Source: Paracoccaceae bacterium (GTDB taxonomy: Bacteria > Pseudomonadota > Alphaproteobacteria > Rhodobacterales > Rhodobacteraceae). Taken from it: 6,819 nt of DNA. The notes under the pieces were generated by a model. It was not told the origin of the DNA, ran no database searches, and worked only from the letters and a program-made list of their open reading frames with translations. Each line of letters opens with the position of its first letter. Within the stretch, counting starts at the first letter, position 1. Shown here piece after piece: positions 5,838 through 6,819 of this stretch. A program made the translations under genes and the position numbers. Where the stretch lies: the NCBI GenBank assembly GCA_016764835.1, contig JAESRD010000256.1, positions 1-6,819 of the forward strand, in the 5' to 3' direction.

Positions 5838-6819
5838 TGATTTTGGCCCGCTCAGCCGCCGTCATCTCAAACGTCTGATCATCGCGCAAAGTGAGCGTCG
5901 GATAATATTGCGCCGTCAAAAATGACAAAAACGCATCACGGCTGGCCGGATCAAAACTGGCCTGATCAGGTGCGGCGCACAACTGCGCCAGCGCTTCAGC
6001 CGTTGGTGCCTGATGCGCCACACCGGCAAATGACCAAAAGCATTGCCCGATCGTCGCCACTGGCCGCTCAAACAACATCGCCTCTAGCCCGACCGATGAA
6101 TTGACCGTCAGCACCAGATCAGCGGCGCGGACTTGGCTAAACGTGTCGGTCTCATTGTCGAGGTAGACCGGCGCAGCGGCAAAACCCGCCAGCACCGGGG
6201 CAATAGAGGTTAGCGCATTTGGGTGCTCTTTGAGCCGAATGTGCCAGCCAGCGGGCAAGTTGGCCGCCGCCTGACAGATCAGCTGCACCGTCGCCGCAAC
6301 ACTGCGGCAAGGCCCGCCAAACAGGCTCAGCTGGCTGTCGCCCTCTAGCTGAAGCGGCACAAAGATAAACCGCTCACCCTCTGGCCGGTTTTGCTTTGGC
6401 ACGGTTGTGGCCACCAGCGGCTGGCGCTGGGCGATCTGCGTCGTGATCTGACGCCATCCGCCAAGCTGGCCAGGGTTGCGTGCCGCCCAGTCCAAATACG
6501 GCCCGGCCTTGCGCGGCAATGCATTGGCAAAATTGACCCCCATCGGGTCAACCGTGATCCGGCCCGGCAGCGGCGCCAGCTCAAAGAACAGCGTCTGCGC
6601 CCCCGCATCGCGCGCCGCATCCATAAACACCCGGCGCGAACTGTTAAGCCCGTTCCAGCACAGGGCCACCGGGCGCTCATCCGCCGCCACCCGCGCCGCA
6701 AACAGCCGTGCCGCCCAATTATACTGACCGCGCAACATCATCGCCTTGGCCCATGCCATCAGCTTTGATTTTGGCATATGGCGCGCCGCCGCCAATGCCG
6801 CGCGCGCGCTGGCCCGCGC
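5809..6819 (-). CDS. Capsule polysaccharide biosynthesis/export protein, KpsS/KpsC-like (5' end outside window)
   Basis: The frame is open to the window edge, giving 336 C-terminal residues; the true start lies beyond 6819. The sequence fits the capsule polysaccharide synthesis family that includes KpsS, KpsC and LipB. Visible are FVPLQLEGDSQL (about 6316-6363), a W-H-I-R-L-K-E-H-P-N segment with KEHP at 6220-6231, and V-N-S-S-V-G-L-E-A-M-L-F-E-R-P-V followed by G-Q-C-F-W, the C-terminal nucleotide-sugar-type fold of these proteins. KpsC and KpsS are known to build the poly-Kdo linker of group 2 capsules on a phospholipid at the inner face of the cytoplasmic membrane. Whether this protein has that activity or is a related glycosyltransferase cannot be decided here. 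It converges on the winged-helix regulator gene. Its last codons carry part of a 30-bp repeat array and a hairpin. Confidence 0.85.
   Translation of the reverse strand, partial: ARASARAALAAARHMPKSKLMAWAKAMMLRGQYNWAARLFAARVAADERPVALCWNGLNSSRRVFMDAARDAGAQTLFFELAPLPGRITVDPMGVNFANALPRKAGPYLDWAARNPGQLGGWRQITTQIAQRQPLVATTVPKQNRPEGERFIFVPLQLEGDSQLSLFGGPCRSVAATVQLICQAAANLPAGWHIRLKEHPNALTSIAPVLAGFAAAPVYLDNETDTFSQVRAADLVLTVNSSVGLEAMLFERPVATIGQCFWSFAGVAHQAPTAEALAQLCAAPDQASFDPASRDAFLSFLTAQYYPTLTLRDDQTFEMTAAERAKITARLNGRLI

Overview
The window looks like a chromosomal segment of an alphaproteobacterium, most likely a Rhodobacteraceae (Roseobacter-group) marine or soil bacterium. The reasons are a CcrM-type cell-cycle DNA methyltransferase beside rnhB, a MutY and alkane-monooxygenase pair, high GC content, and two small secreted proteins that resemble families I recall mainly from that group. 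The taxonomic call rests on recognition, not on a search.

Layout. Bases 1-807 hold the 3' two thirds of mutY (+), followed after 28 bp by alkB (+, 836-1999), a membrane di-iron alkane hydroxylase. A convergent gap carries a decayed 21-bp tandem duplication and a minus-strand Rho-independent terminator. Then come ccrM (-, 2156-3256) and rnhB (-, 3348-3986), separated by 91 bp that hold a putative ccrM promoter loaded with GANTC sites, the target of CcrM itself. Upstream of rnhB is a hairpin-rich stretch ending in a terminator (4026-4130). It lies just beyond a minus-strand gene for a secreted cysteine-repeat protein (4157-4596) that is split by a frameshift.

A 200-bp divergent intergenic region with interlocking dyad symmetries separates that gene from a plus-strand overlapping pair: a small secreted two-cysteine protein (4797-5075) and a two-helix membrane protein with a C-terminal OmpR-like winged helix (5047-5751). 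About 30-bp imperfect tandem repeats with hairpins fill the convergent gap to the last gene, a KpsS/KpsC-like capsule polysaccharide protein (-, 5809 to the window end, 5' end missing).

How the parts may fit together. mutY, rnhB and ccrM are DNA-maintenance functions: removal of A opposite 8-oxoG, ribonucleotide/RNA-hybrid removal, and GANTC methylation. By my count GANTC occurs only five times in the window, and four of the five lie within 142 bp at the start of ccrM, which points to methylation-sensitive autoregulation. The 4797-5751 pair is the least familiar part. A periplasmic protein is translationally coupled to a membrane-bound putative DNA-binding protein, next to an operator-like array, which suggests (inference) a one-component envelope sensing system.
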